From JAFEDN01 sp963795715 (GTDB lineage Bacteria; Pseudomonadota; Gammaproteobacteria; Coxiellales; Coxiellaceae), in the NCBI GenBank assembly GCA_963795715.1, contig CAWCIY010000003.1, positions 620,001 to 684,000 of the forward strand: a DNA stretch of 64,000 bases, written 5' to 3'. Position numbers and translations under genes: made by a program. Positions 26,455 through 34,687 of this stretch are shown piece after piece (the stretch's first letter is position 1; every line of letters begins with the position of its first letter). Under the pieces are notes generated by a model. The model did not search any database. It worked only from the letters and a program-made list of their open reading frames with translations, and was not told the origin of the DNA.

Positions 26455-27705
26455 CTATTCTGACTCAGATAGTAATATCTGTTTGGCTAAAAGCAGAGCT
26501 TCAGCCTGTTGGTGATAAGCTAATTGACGTAATTTAATGGTCGGATGATGCAGCAATTTGTTGGTAAGCTGATTAGCCAACTGGGTTGCGACTTCGAAGG
26601 GATCTCGACCCTGCTTTAAATCCGCTAAGGCTTTGGCCAATGCTTCTTCTCGATGTTGATCAGCTAAGCTTCGAAATTGAGTGATGAAATCACTGATACT
26701 GGCAATTTGTAATTGCCGCATATAGTGAGCCGTTTGCATCTCCACTAAAGCTTCTGCCTGCTGTGCCGCCAAACGCCGATGTTTAGAGTTGGTTTCGATA
26801 ATGGTTTGTAAGTCATCCATATTATAAAGATAAATATCGGCTAATTTGCCCACTTCAGGTTCAATATCTCTAGGCACTGCTAAATCTATCATGAGCATGG
26901 GGCGATGCTTTCTATTTTTCTGAGTTCTTTCCACCATGCCTTTACCAATAATAGGTAATTGGCTTGCAGTAGCGGTCACCACAATATCCGCTTGCGATAG
27001 GCAAGAGGGAATTTCACTGATCCGAAAAACGTTGCCCGGCTCGCCACCTAATAATCGCGTCGCTTTATTTAGATCACGGTTGGCAATCATGATCTTATGC
27101 ACCCCATGAGTACGGAGATGATGTAGCATCAACTCCATCAATTCACCAGCGCCGATCAGTAATACTTGGCATTGCGATAGATTGGTAAAGATACGTTTGG
27201 CGGTTTGTACGGAAACGTAGGCCATAGAAATAGGGTTGGCGCTAATTTGAGTTTCATTTCGAATGGTTTTGCTGGCGGCAAACATAGCTGGAAATAAGTG
27301 TTGCAACTGCTGTCCGGCGGCACCCGTTTCGCAAGCCAACTGGTATGCTTGCTTAATTTGACCCAATATCTGCGTTTCACCCAATACCATAGAATCCAAG
27401 CCGCTGCTGACTCTTAATAAGTGTTTTACTGCTGCTTGATCTTGGTGCAAATAACAATGCACATCCATATTTATATTGGCAACACTGGATTGTTGACGAA
27501 ACCAAACTTGTGCCGATTCTGGTTTGGGGCCGTGCATATAGATTTCGGTACGGTTACAAGTGGAAAGCAGCACTGCCTCGTTGACAGCTTCCATACGGCA
27601 TAAGTCATTTAAAATAGCTTTAATTTGTTCGCTATTAAACGCCAATCGCTCTCGAATGGCAATCGGTGTGGTTTGGTGGTTGATTCCGCAGGTAAATAAA
27701 GGCAT
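26455..27705 (-). CDS. hemA: Glutamyl-tRNA reductase
   Basis: Reduces Glu-tRNA to glutamate-1-semialdehyde, the committed step of tetrapyrrole synthesis by the C5 route. 416 residues. The catalytic Cys50 lies in AVLLSTCNRTEIYMH; further motifs are SGLDSMVLGETQILGQIKQAY, the NADPH site VLLIGAGELMELMLHHL, and IDLAVPRDIEPEV. Divergent from lolB with 42 nt between starts. The presence of prfA and prmC downstream is the normal gammaproteobacterial order. Confidence 0.97.
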   Translation of the reverse strand: MPLFTCGINHQTTPIAIRERLAFNSEQIKAILNDLCRMEAVNEAVLLSTCNRTEIYMHGPKPESAQVWFRQQSSVANINMDVHCYLHQDQAAVKHLLRVSSGLDSMVLGETQILGQIKQAYQLACETGAAGQQLQHLFPAMFAASKTIRNETQISANPISMAYVSVQTAKRIFTNLSQCQVLLIGAGELMELMLHHLRTHGVHKIMIANRDLNKATRLLGGEPGNVFRISEIPSCLSQADIVVTATASQLPIIGKGMVERTQKNRKHRPMLMIDLAVPRDIEPEVGKLADIYLYNMDDLQTIIETNSKHRRLAAQQAEALVEMQTAHYMRQLQIASISDFITQFRSLADQHREEALAKALADLKQGRDPFEVATQLANQLTNKLLHHPTIKLRQLAYHQQAEALLLAKQILLSESE

Positions 27706-27747
27706 GATGTTTATCCAAAGCTTTTTTTACAGGGAGGTATTATAATC

Positions 27748-28362
27748 ATGAAACGTCTTAGTGTCATCTCGCTGGCGGCATTTCTGACTGGTTGCGTCAG
27801 TACGGCTACCCCACCGCAACAAGCAGGCTCATTCCAAAGTAAAACGGTTAATGAGCGGCAAACGCAGTTGACGACGGTTAGATCATGGAACGCCAGCGGT
27901 GCTATCAGCATTCAGCAAGGCCGGCAATCACCGATGATCATGCGGTATAATTGGCAGCAAGTCGGTCCCTATAATTACCACGTTAATTTATCTTCTTCTC
28001 TAAATTTGGCGGCTGTCACTATCACTGGCAGACCCAATAGAGTTACTCTGCAAAAAGGAAACCAGGCTCCGATCAGTGCAGCCACTCCTGAAGCATTAAT
28101 GCAAAGGAATTTAGGCTGGTCCCTGCCAATACCTTCATTATGGTATTGGGCCAGAGGTTTGCCTGCGCCCGGGCCTACTCAAAGCACTCAGTATGATCGC
28201 TATGGCCATTTAACGTCCTTGCGGCAAAACGGTTGGTTGGTGCAATACTCTAATTATCACACCATTCAGGGTGTAGATTTACCAGAAGTGATCGAGCTTA
28301 ATAGGGCAGACATTTCCGCAAGAATCGTTGTCAAAGAATGGCGTATTCATAGGTTAAAATAG
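27748..28362 (+). CDS. lolB: Outer-membrane lipoprotein receptor LolB
   Basis: Accepts lipoproteins from LolA and inserts them in the outer membrane. 204 residues; signal peptide with lipobox FLTGC, so a lipoprotein itself. The beta-sheet core is visible: SWNASGAISIQQGRQSPMIM, NYHVNLSSSLNLAAVTITGR, WYWARGLPAPG and the C-terminal VIELNRADISARIVVKEWRI. Good ribosome site AGGGAGG upstream of ATG. Usually followed by ispE and tRNA-Gln; here an accessory block follows instead. Confidence 0.92.
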   Translation: MKRLSVISLAAFLTGCVSTATPPQQAGSFQSKTVNERQTQLTTVRSWNASGAISIQQGRQSPMIMRYNWQQVGPYNYHVNLSSSLNLAAVTITGRPNRVTLQKGNQAPISAATPEALMQRNLGWSLPIPSLWYWARGLPAPGPTQSTQYDRYGHLTSLRQNGWLVQYSNYHTIQGVDLPEVIELNRADISARIVVKEWRIHRLK

Positions 28363-28367
28363 GCGCT

Positions 28368-28550
28368 TCAGCGGGACTTGCTGAGTGAAAACGTAGGCGC
28401 TGATTGGGGTATCAGCTTTAAAATAAGGGCGAAAATAGCAACAAAAATAGTGAGTCCTAACAGAATCATCATTCCTGACTTTTTGCTGCTAGCGCCACTG
28501 ATTCGCTCATAAGTTGGATTCGATATACCCTCCGGCTTGAGTGAAGGCTT
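28368..28550 (-). CDS. Possible small single-pass membrane protein or gene fragment
   Basis: An open minus-strand frame of about 60 codons with no ATG at its upstream end. It reads KPSLKPEGISNPTYERISGA, then a basic SSKKSG and one clear hydrophobic segment, MMILLGLTIFVAIFALILKL. The sequence is protein-like, but lack of a normal start suggests a fragment. Nothing else is evident in 28363-28680. Confidence 0.25.
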   Translation of the reverse strand, partial: KPSLKPEGISNPTYERISGASSKKSGMMILLGLTIFVAIFALILKLIPQSAPTFSLSKSR

Positions 28551-28681
28551 TCTATACCGGCTCTACCTTATTTGCAGCTGAAGAATATTTATTACATCAT
28601 CAAAACTAACCTTAATTATTTCTCGCGAGAAGAGCTAGGCCAGGCTTTTCTGAAAGCTGGCATTTGCAGGATTTTAATGGT

Positions 28682-28726
28682 AAAATAAAATATGTTTTAT
28701 TTTTGTGTTTTATTTCTAATAAAAAC
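28682..28726 (+). promoter_or_regulatory. AT-rich palindromes before the hipA-like gene, possible HTH operator
   Basis: AAAATAAAA-TATG-TTTTATTTT (28682-28703, perfect 9-nt arms) and GTTTTATT-TCT-AATAAAAAC (28707-28726). Two neighbouring palindromes 25-70 nt before the hipA-like ATG are what autoregulating HipB-type repressors bind. Role inferred from position. Confidence 0.45.
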
Positions 28727-28750
28727 AAATATATTTTATTTGAGTGTGTT

Positions 28751-29965
28751 ATGGCCAAATTGCTATGGGCAAAAGTATTTTATAAGGATCAATTCGCTGG
28801 GTACCTTCGTCAGGAACTAGGAGAGCGTTATGCTTTTATTTACCATGAAAGTTATTTAAATTCAAAAAATCCACCGATTGCCCACACCCTGCCGTTAAGC
28901 GAAAAAGCGGTCATTACGGAACAGTTTCTGCCAGCTTTTTTTGATAACCTAGCTGCTGAAGGTTGGATGGAGGAAGCGCAGCGGCGACTGCTAGGCAAGC
29001 GGACTTGTAGCCGGTTTGAGTTACTATTAGGATTTGGCGTGGATTGTGCCGGAGCAGTGTCAATAATTGATCCTGAGACGCCGCCATTATATTCAGAAAA
29101 ACTAGGAACGGAAGATCCTAAAAATATGGCGCTATTTAAAAATCGCGCGTCTTTATCCGGCATTCAACCCAAAGTGTTATTGGTAGAAGAAAAAAACCAA
29201 TTGCGTTTTGCTCAACAAGGAGAAATCAGCACCCATATCGCTAAATTGCCGTCAGAATCTATCAACGATATCGTTTATAACGAATGGATTACCTTGTGCG
29301 CCTGTAAAGCGCTATTGCCGGAAGATTCAATTGTTGAAGCTAAACTGGATGGATTGGATGGACTTGGTGAGGAAGTTTTAATTATTAAAAGATTTGATCG
29401 AACCAGTGGAAAAGAAAAGGTTCACTTTGAAGAATTTAATTCATTATTAAACCATCAAACATTTGAAAAATATGATGGCAACTACAGAGATATGGCAGAT
29501 TTTATTTATAAAACCGAAAATTGTTTACCGTCTGAAGTCTATCGTCTGTATAAGCGTATTTTAGTGGGTCTTTTGCTTGGAAATACCGATATGCATTTCA
29601 AAAATTTTGCTTTGATGTATACATCGGAAGGACTCAGATTGACCCCAAATTATGATCAAGTGGCAGCGGCAATATATAAACCTTATCAAACCATTGCTTT
29701 GGCATTAGACAAAGCAGCAGATAGAATTATTGGTCAGCTTAAACCTAAAAATTTGATCGCGCTTGGGAGAGAATTCTCCTTAAAAGATGGCGCGATATTT
29801 TTAGCCGTAGAAGAAATTGAAAAGCGTTTACCTGCTGCCAAAGATGCTGTACAGCAATGCTGTAATGGCCAAACAATAATGAAAAAAAATATTATCAATT
29901 TTATGGAGAAAAGATGGAAAAGCAGTTTCAGCTTGATTGGTCGGCTATTGTCAAAGCGGCCATAA
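28751..29965 (+). CDS. HipA-like serine/threonine kinase (toxin-antitoxin type)
   Basis: 404 residues from ATG 28751 (an in-frame ATG at 28664 lies within the operator region). HipA family: N-terminal subdomain with ARRL-like AEGWMEEAQRRLLGK, P-loop-like segment RASLSGIQPKVLLV, catalytic loop GLLLGNTDMHFKNFALMY containing the Asp and Asn of the kinase site, and the metal-binding Asp in LTPNYDQVAA. All catalytic residues appear present. HipA kinases phosphorylate glutamyl-tRNA synthetase or related targets and cause growth arrest. The partner HTH gene overlaps the 3' end, an inverted order compared with hipBA. Part of the accessory block between lolB and tRNA-Gln. Confidence 0.85.
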   Translation: MAKLLWAKVFYKDQFAGYLRQELGERYAFIYHESYLNSKNPPIAHTLPLSEKAVITEQFLPAFFDNLAAEGWMEEAQRRLLGKRTCSRFELLLGFGVDCAGAVSIIDPETPPLYSEKLGTEDPKNMALFKNRASLSGIQPKVLLVEEKNQLRFAQQGEISTHIAKLPSESINDIVYNEWITLCACKALLPEDSIVEAKLDGLDGLGEEVLIIKRFDRTSGKEKVHFEEFNSLLNHQTFEKYDGNYRDMADFIYKTENCLPSEVYRLYKRILVGLLLGNTDMHFKNFALMYTSEGLRLTPNYDQVAAAIYKPYQTIALALDKAADRIIGQLKPKNLIALGREFSLKDGAIFLAVEEIEKRLPAAKDAVQQCCNGQTIMKKNIINFMEKRWKSSFSLIGRLLSKRP

Positions 29966-30120
29966 AACGACGCAAGGAATCCCGATTAACTCAGAAACAA
30001 TTGGCGGCGTTGGTTGGCGTTAGTACACCCACAGTGAACCGCTTTGAACGCCAGGAGAAAAATATCACGCTTGAATCCGCCTTTGCTATCTTAGCGATGT
30101 TAGGTTTATTAATGCACTAG
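29914..30120 (+). CDS. HipB-like HTH antitoxin/repressor
   Basis: 68 residues, XRE-type helix-turn-helix: RKESRLTQKQLAALVGVSTP then TVNRFERQEKNITLESAF. Size and motif fit HipB-like antitoxins. It starts 52 nt inside the hipA-like gene, behind TTATGGAGAAAAG-like sequence, so translation is coupled. Expected to neutralise the kinase and repress from the upstream palindromes. Confidence 0.8.
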   Translation: MEKQFQLDWSAIVKAAIKRRKESRLTQKQLAALVGVSTPTVNRFERQEKNITLESAFAILAMLGLLMH

Positions 30121-30156
30121 CCTTAATTTTATGTTTAGGCACTGCTTGGGAATAAC

Positions 30157-30247
30157 TTGTCACTAAATTTTATTTTTATTGATTTAGTGACAATTTTGAG
30201 ATCATTATTTTTGTCACCAAATTATAATTTCTTTGATTTGGTGACAA
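30157..30247. repeat. Two tandem palindromes built from four alternating TTGTCAC(T/C)AAAT units
   Basis: TTGTCACTAAAT (30157-30168) pairs with ATTTAGTGACAA (30182-30193); TTGTCACCAAAT (30211-30222) pairs with ATTTGGTGACAA (30236-30247). Arms are perfect 12-mers, each pair 13 nt apart, the second pair repeating the first 54 nt downstream with one compensated base change per arm. Either operator sites or transcript hairpins for the ATPase fragment that follows. Confidence 0.7.
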
Positions 30248-30990
30248 AATTGTGCTATCTTGAAGTCAAAGAATTTAAGTATATTTTTTCAGATTTGTTT
30301 TCAAAGCGTAGTGGCTCCTATCAAAAAATTGTGTCGAGACTGGCGAAAGGTATGGCAAATCTCGATCAAATCAGTGATGCTCTTGGTATGAAAAAAGGTG
30401 GGACCATCAGCACCTATTTGGAAGATTTAGTAACCACAGGATACGTCGCTCAAGATTTTACCTGGAACTTAAATAATGCCAAGATCAGTAAGTTAAGTCG
30501 TTTTCGTTTGAAAGATAATTATTTACGTTTTTATCTCAAAGTCATTGAGCCTCATCAACATCAAATTTTGCAAAACGCATTGACTCATCCTCCTGGTTGG
30601 GATGGGGTTATGGGCTTGCAATTTGAAAATTTAGTATTAAATAATCGCGGCAGCGTTCAGCGACTTCTTAATTTACGGACTGATGACGTCGTTATGGATA
30701 ATCCTTTTTTTCAGCGTCCAACTCGTACCCATCCGGGTTGTCAAATCGATTATCTCATCCAAACAAAATACAATTCCTTGCATTTGTGTGAAATTAAATT
30801 TTCCAAGGAAAAAATCGGGATGGAGGTGGTGAAACAAGTTAAAGAAAAAATAGACCGCCTACAAGCTAAAAAAGAATTTTCCATCTGGCCGGTATTGATT
30901 CACGTCAATGGCGTGACCGAAGATGTCATCGAAAGTGGTTTTTTTTCCCGTATCATTGATTTCGGAATGCTTCTAACCGAGCAAGGGTAA
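30241..30990 (+). pseudogene. C-terminal remnant of an archaeal-type ATPase (DUF234 family)
   Basis: About 250 codons matching only the C-terminal part of AAA-type ATPases with a DUF234 nuclease-like domain: winged-helix linker IVSRLAKGMANLDQISDALG and STYLEDLVTTGYV, then RFRLKDNYLRFYLKVIEPH, GLQFENLVLNN and the PD-(D/E)XK-like CQIDYLIQTKYNSLHLCEIK. The N-terminal P-loop ATPase domain (about 200 residues) is absent and the frame runs straight into the palindrome pair, so the gene is 5'-truncated. A GTG at 30241 could be used but no ribosome site is visible. Confidence 0.65.
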
Positions 30991-30997
30991 TCGTCCA

Positions 30998-31030
30998 CAA
31001 CAGCACCACAACGCAAGACGGCTGGGATAA
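30998..31030 (-). repeat. 33-nt dispersed repeat, copy 2 (inverted)
   Basis: Reverse complement of the repeat at 19681-19713 with one mismatch. It lies just after the ATPase remnant. The rest of 31031-31199 shows only short frames without clear protein character. Confidence 0.6.
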
Positions 31031-31199
31031 GGGGTAAAGATTTAAAACACAAAACGACCTTTCTTTCCGGTTTAGAAATTCGTGCTCTGCTTGTTGGGTT
31101 GCAGGAAATCCCATTGCTCAATAAATCTTATGGCAAATCGTAGCCATGTCATTCGTGTGTTGACACAAATGGCTTTAAAGAAAATGAAAAGAACAACAT

Positions 31200-31421
31200 T
31201 CAAGGAGGAGAATGATATTGAATATAGATTGAATTTAAATGCAGATCCGGATAGTTATTTTTGAGTGCGGCCAATATAAAAGGGATAGTGGTGCTGTGGA
31301 AGGAAGTTATTTGCATGAGCAAAGGGTTAGCATATAAATCAAGAGGGTTGCCATCCAAAGCAAATTCTAAAATTTTCAAATCCTTTTTTAGATCTACTAA
31401 AAAAGCTGCCCTTTTGCTCAT
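31200..31421 (-). CDS. Possible small hypothetical protein
   Basis: 73 codons from ATG 31421, same strand and just downstream of the outer-membrane protein gene. Translation begins MSKRAAFLVDLKKDLKILEF and continues with natural composition (NPLLMQITSFHSTTIPFILA). No clear ribosome site and no family recognised; a competing 44-codon plus-strand frame overlaps its 3' end. Confidence 0.3.
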   Translation of the reverse strand: MSKRAAFLVDLKKDLKILEFALDGNPLDLYANPLLMQITSFHSTTIPFILAALKNNYPDLHLNSIYIQYHSPP

Positions 31422-31446
31422 ATTTTGCCGTCCCTGGCGACTAAAA

Positions 31447-32175
31447 TTATACTTTAATCCCGACAGCAAAACCCAATTTAAAAGTGTCGACACTGACAAT
31501 TTTCATAGTGCCGTCTGAATTAAATAAATCAGAGAAATCTTGAGCATTGTCGCCAAAAATATGGGAGTATTGCGCATAAATATCCACATTACGGAAGCTG
31601 TAGCCTATACCGGTTGCGACCATAGGTTTATATGCATTGGTAGTCTCATCACCTAAGTTCACCGGCACGATATCCCAAGGGTTGTTGTAGTTGACTCTTA
31701 AAGTTTGGTGGACATCCGCTACACCCGCTTTGCCAAACACATTAAATCCATTATAGAAGTAAAACGTTCCGGTACTTAAAAGATGGAAATCTTGTGAAGT
31801 AATGTTATTAGTTATGGTATCTTCACCATAGTAAGGGGGATAATAAGCATAGCTTTGTTTGTATTGAGCTTTACCATTATAATCGTAACCACCTTCTACT
31901 CCTAAAGAGAACATAGGGTTGATGGCGCGACGATAACCTATGCTGCCGCCACCGCTGAAGAAAGTGTTAAAGTAACTAGAGCTTACGGTGTCAGAGGTGT
32001 CAGGAAGGTTTTTAGCTGGGGTTGCTAAAGCGCCTGCGCCAAAATCACCTGAAACATAAAAAGTGTTTAAGCCGTATACTGGATTCACCGGAGGAAAGGC
32101 CCGTTCAACATAAGCAAATGCTGGGGTAGCCCCTAGACTTCCGGCAATTAAGCTGATTAAAGTTAATTTTTTCAT
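31447..32175 (-). CDS. Outer-membrane beta-barrel protein
   Basis: 242 residues from ATG 32175. Signal peptide KKLTLISLIAGSLGATPAFA. The mature protein has alternating amphipathic strands typical of a small OmpA/OmpW-like barrel: FYVSGDFGAGALATPAKNL, GGGSIGYRRAINPMFSLGVE, FGKAGVADVHQTLRVNYN, MVATGIGYSFRNVDIYAQYS, ending TFKLGFAVGIKV, although the last residue is Val rather than Phe. Likely surface exposed; role unknown. A strong sigma-70 promoter is present upstream. Confidence 0.8.
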   Translation of the reverse strand: MKKLTLISLIAGSLGATPAFAYVERAFPPVNPVYGLNTFYVSGDFGAGALATPAKNLPDTSDTVSSSYFNTFFSGGGSIGYRRAINPMFSLGVEGGYDYNGKAQYKQSYAYYPPYYGEDTITNNITSQDFHLLSTGTFYFYNGFNVFGKAGVADVHQTLRVNYNNPWDIVPVNLGDETTNAYKPMVATGIGYSFRNVDIYAQYSHIFGDNAQDFSDLFNSDGTMKIVSVDTFKLGFAVGIKV

Positions 32176-32225
32176 AATAATTTTACCTTTGTGGGTGGTT
32201 TGACTTAGAAAACTAAATGGGCAAA

Positions 32226-32254
32226 ATTTTAACACTGAAACTGAATATAGTCAA
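32226..32254 (-). promoter_or_regulatory. Sigma-70 promoter of the outer-membrane protein gene
   Basis: On the minus strand TTGACT (32254-32249), 17-nt spacer, TAAAAT (32231-32226), about 50 nt before the ATG. Good spacing and match to consensus. Confidence 0.6.
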
Positions 32255-32336
32255 TAATTTCAATTGATTTTTTACATATTTTCTGGCAACATGAAACTGC
32301 TTTTGCTTACAATCACTTATATTAATGGGAGAATTT

Positions 32337-32762
32337 ATGAACAAGATGGCTCAAAAATTGAAAATAGCCGGTGCAGTTTCATTAGCAATATTGGCTTCTG
32401 GCTGTGCCTCGTTGGTTTCTGGAACCACTCAAACTATCTATGTCCAAGCGATTGATCAAAATACCCAACAGCGTATTCCTAATGCTAGATGTGTGCTGAA
32501 AGACAGTAAAAATAATACTTACGTTCTTAAGGGCAATCCTAGCAGCTTATTAATTAATAAAGGTCAGGGCGCTTTACATACTGAATGTACCGCTCCTGGA
32601 TATGAGCAAAATGCGGTCGGTACCGGCGCTACATTTGACAAATGGACTATTGGTAACATTATATTCTGGCCAGGAGTCATTGTAGACGTAGTCACCGGCG
32701 CGGTAACCAAATATCCTGATCATGTCACTGTATTAATGGAAAGAACACATTCCAAGAAATAA
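32337..32762 (+). CDS. Small lipoprotein of unknown function
   Basis: 141 residues from ATG 32337, five nt after GGGAG; an ATG at 32325 overlaps that ribosome site. Signal peptide with lipobox LASGC. Mature part starts ASLVSGTTQTIYVQAIDQNT, a segment seen in several small periplasmic lipoproteins with a PEGA-like or carboxypeptidase-regulatory fold, followed by RCVLKDSKNNTYVLKGNPSS and hydrophobic GNIIFWPGVIVDVVTGAVTK. Probably anchored in the outer membrane. Confidence 0.75.
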   Translation: MNKMAQKLKIAGAVSLAILASGCASLVSGTTQTIYVQAIDQNTQQRIPNARCVLKDSKNNTYVLKGNPSSLLINKGQGALHTECTAPGYEQNAVGTGATFDKWTIGNIIFWPGVIVDVVTGAVTKYPDHVTVLMERTHSKK

Positions 32763-32808
32763 CGTCTTGACAGCTCTTTAGGCAACAAGCAAAATGCCTG
32801 TGTTCCGT

Positions 32809-32880
32809 TGGGGTGTCGCCAAGCGGTAAGGCACCGGGTTTTGATCCCGGCATTCCCAGGTTCGAATCCTGGCACCCCAG
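32809..32880 (+). tRNA. tRNA-Gln (anticodon TTG)
   Basis: 72-nt cloverleaf: acceptor TGGGGTG/CACCCCA, anticodon loop TTTTGAT with TTG, T arm GGTTCGAATCC, discriminator G. CCA is not encoded. Lies directly before prs, its usual place in gammaproteobacteria. Confidence 0.97.
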
Positions 32881-32908
32881 GTCAGATAGTCAATCAAAAG
32901 AGAAAGTT

Positions 32909-33856
32909 GTGGATTTAAAACTTTTTACCGGCAATGCTAACCCTGATCTTGCCAAAAAAATTAGTGCGCATTTGAATAAACCGTTAGGACGAATTCACGT
33001 AGGCCATTTTAGTGATGGTGAAATTCAAATTGAAATTCAGGAAAACGTTCGTGGCCGGGATGTTTTTATTCTGCAATCCACTTGTGCGCCGGTGAATGAT
33101 ACCTTGATGGAGTTATGTTTGATGGCCGATGCATTTCGCCGTGCTTCAGCCAGCACCATTGTCGCGGTGATTCCTTATTTTGGCTATTCACGTCAGGATC
33201 GAAGGGTTCGCTCTTCCAGAGTACCCATTTCTGCCAAGGTAGTCGCTGATATATTGGCTTCGGTTGGAATTTCCCGAGTGATTACAGTGGATTTGCATGC
33301 CGATCAAATTCAAGGATTTTTCTACATGCCGGTGGATAATATTTATTCCAGCCGCGAGTTGATGGAAGGCGATTTTCTGCCTAATAAGTATTCCAAACTG
33401 ACTGTGGTTTCTCCGGATGTGGGTGGTGTGGTCCGTGCTCGCGCGATTGCAAAACAACTCAATGATACTGATTTAGCCATTATTGACAAACGTCGACCAT
33501 CGCCGAATCAAACGCAAGTATTGAATGTAATCGGAGACGTGGCTGGGCGGCATTGTGTGATTGTGGATGATTTAGTGGATACCGCCGGCACACTTTGCAC
33601 TGCGGCGCATGCTTTGAAAGAAGCGGGGGCGGAATCAGTGCGGGCTTATTGCACTCATGGGGTTTTATCTGGCAAAGCTTTAGAAAATATCAGCAGCTCC
33701 GTATTAGATGAGTTGGTGGTAGGGGACACCATTCCCTTATCGCAGCAAGCTCTGGCCAACCCTAAAATAAGAGAAGTTTCCTTAAGCCGTTTAATTGCTG
33801 AAACAATTTCTCGCATTGATCATAAAGAATCCGTCAGTTCAATGTTTTTGGATTAA
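32909..33856 (+). CDS. prs: Ribose-phosphate pyrophosphokinase
   Basis: Makes PRPP from ribose-5-phosphate and ATP for nucleotide, His and Trp synthesis. 315 residues from GTG 32909 (ribosome site AAAGAGAAAG); upstream in-frame codons lie in the tRNA and are not part of it. Motifs: LKLFTGNANPDLAKKISAHL, HVGHFSDGEIQIEI, VIPYFGYSRQDRR, and the PRPP loop CVIVDDLVDTAGTLCTAA. Intact and of standard length. Confidence 0.97.
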   Translation: MDLKLFTGNANPDLAKKISAHLNKPLGRIHVGHFSDGEIQIEIQENVRGRDVFILQSTCAPVNDTLMELCLMADAFRRASASTIVAVIPYFGYSRQDRRVRSSRVPISAKVVADILASVGISRVITVDLHADQIQGFFYMPVDNIYSSRELMEGDFLPNKYSKLTVVSPDVGGVVRARAIAKQLNDTDLAIIDKRRPSPNQTQVLNVIGDVAGRHCVIVDDLVDTAGTLCTAAHALKEAGAESVRAYCTHGVLSGKALENISSSVLDELVVGDTIPLSQQALANPKIREVSLSRLIAETISRIDHKESVSSMFLD

Positions 33857-33940
33857 GGGTCAAGACCCCTGGATTTTTCCATGCAATCAGGTAAAATACC
33901 CTCTCTTTATAATAACCTCGGATTAGAACCGGAGAAAGTC

Positions 33941-34615
33941 ATGAAAAATAATGTCTTGAACGCACAACTAAGAGATCAATTAGGTAAAAGAGGTGTGCGT
34001 CGTATACGGCGAAATTTGGAACAAATTCCTGGAGTTATTTATGGCGCCGGCCAAGAAAACCAAATTGTGCATTTTGCAGCAAAAGAGCTCAATAACGCTC
34101 TGGCTGATGAAGCGACTTACTCCCGAATTTTAACGTTAAGTATACAAGGTCATGGCGAGCTAAAGGCGGTCTTAAAGCAAGTGCAGCGTCATCCCAGCCG
34201 GCCAAAAGTGCTGCATGTCGACTTTCTACGAATTGATATGAACAAAAAACTAGCAATGGAAGTGCCTATCCATCTAGCAGGAAATGAAGATTCTCCTGGA
34301 ATCAAAGGCGGGGGAATTTTGTCCCATCATCTAACCGAAATTGAAATTCAATGTTTACCTGCAGACTTACCTCAATATATAGAACTGGATATCTCCAAAT
34401 TAGATATGGGAGATTCTTTGCATCTTTCTGATTTGATCTTACCTAACGGGGTAGAGTTAGCGGTTTCGATTTCCGATGAAGAGCATAACCACCCTGTGGT
34501 CAGTGTTCTGAAACCGTACATTCCTACCGCTGAAGAACTGGCTAGCGAAACCGCTGCTCCTGAAGCGCCAGTTACTGAGATTTTGGAAGAGAAGAAGCAG
34601 GAATCTGAAGAATAA
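33941..34615 (+). CDS. rplY: 50S ribosomal protein L25, CTC family
   Basis: 224 residues from ATG 33941 behind GGAGAAAG. The N-terminal L25 domain (LRDQLGKRGVRRIRRN; IPGVIYGAG; VLHVDFLRIDMNKKLAMEV) binds 5S rRNA; the C-terminal TL5/CTC beta domain follows (GGGILSHHLTEIEIQCLP), ending in an acidic tail. The extended CTC form is common in Legionellales. Between prs and pth, the conserved order. Confidence 0.95.
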   Translation: MKNNVLNAQLRDQLGKRGVRRIRRNLEQIPGVIYGAGQENQIVHFAAKELNNALADEATYSRILTLSIQGHGELKAVLKQVQRHPSRPKVLHVDFLRIDMNKKLAMEVPIHLAGNEDSPGIKGGGILSHHLTEIEIQCLPADLPQYIELDISKLDMGDSLHLSDLILPNGVELAVSISDEEHNHPVVSVLKPYIPTAEELASETAAPEAPVTEILEEKKQESEE

Positions 34616-34687
34616 TTCTTGCAATGCAGGTATCCGTCGTTCATGAGGGTCAAGTCCTTGATCCTCTAGACTTGGTGAATGATTACG

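Noticed and set aside
32813..32908. Extension of prs through tRNA-Gln
   Set aside because: The codons lie inside the tRNA; GTG 32909 gives the normal 315-residue protein.
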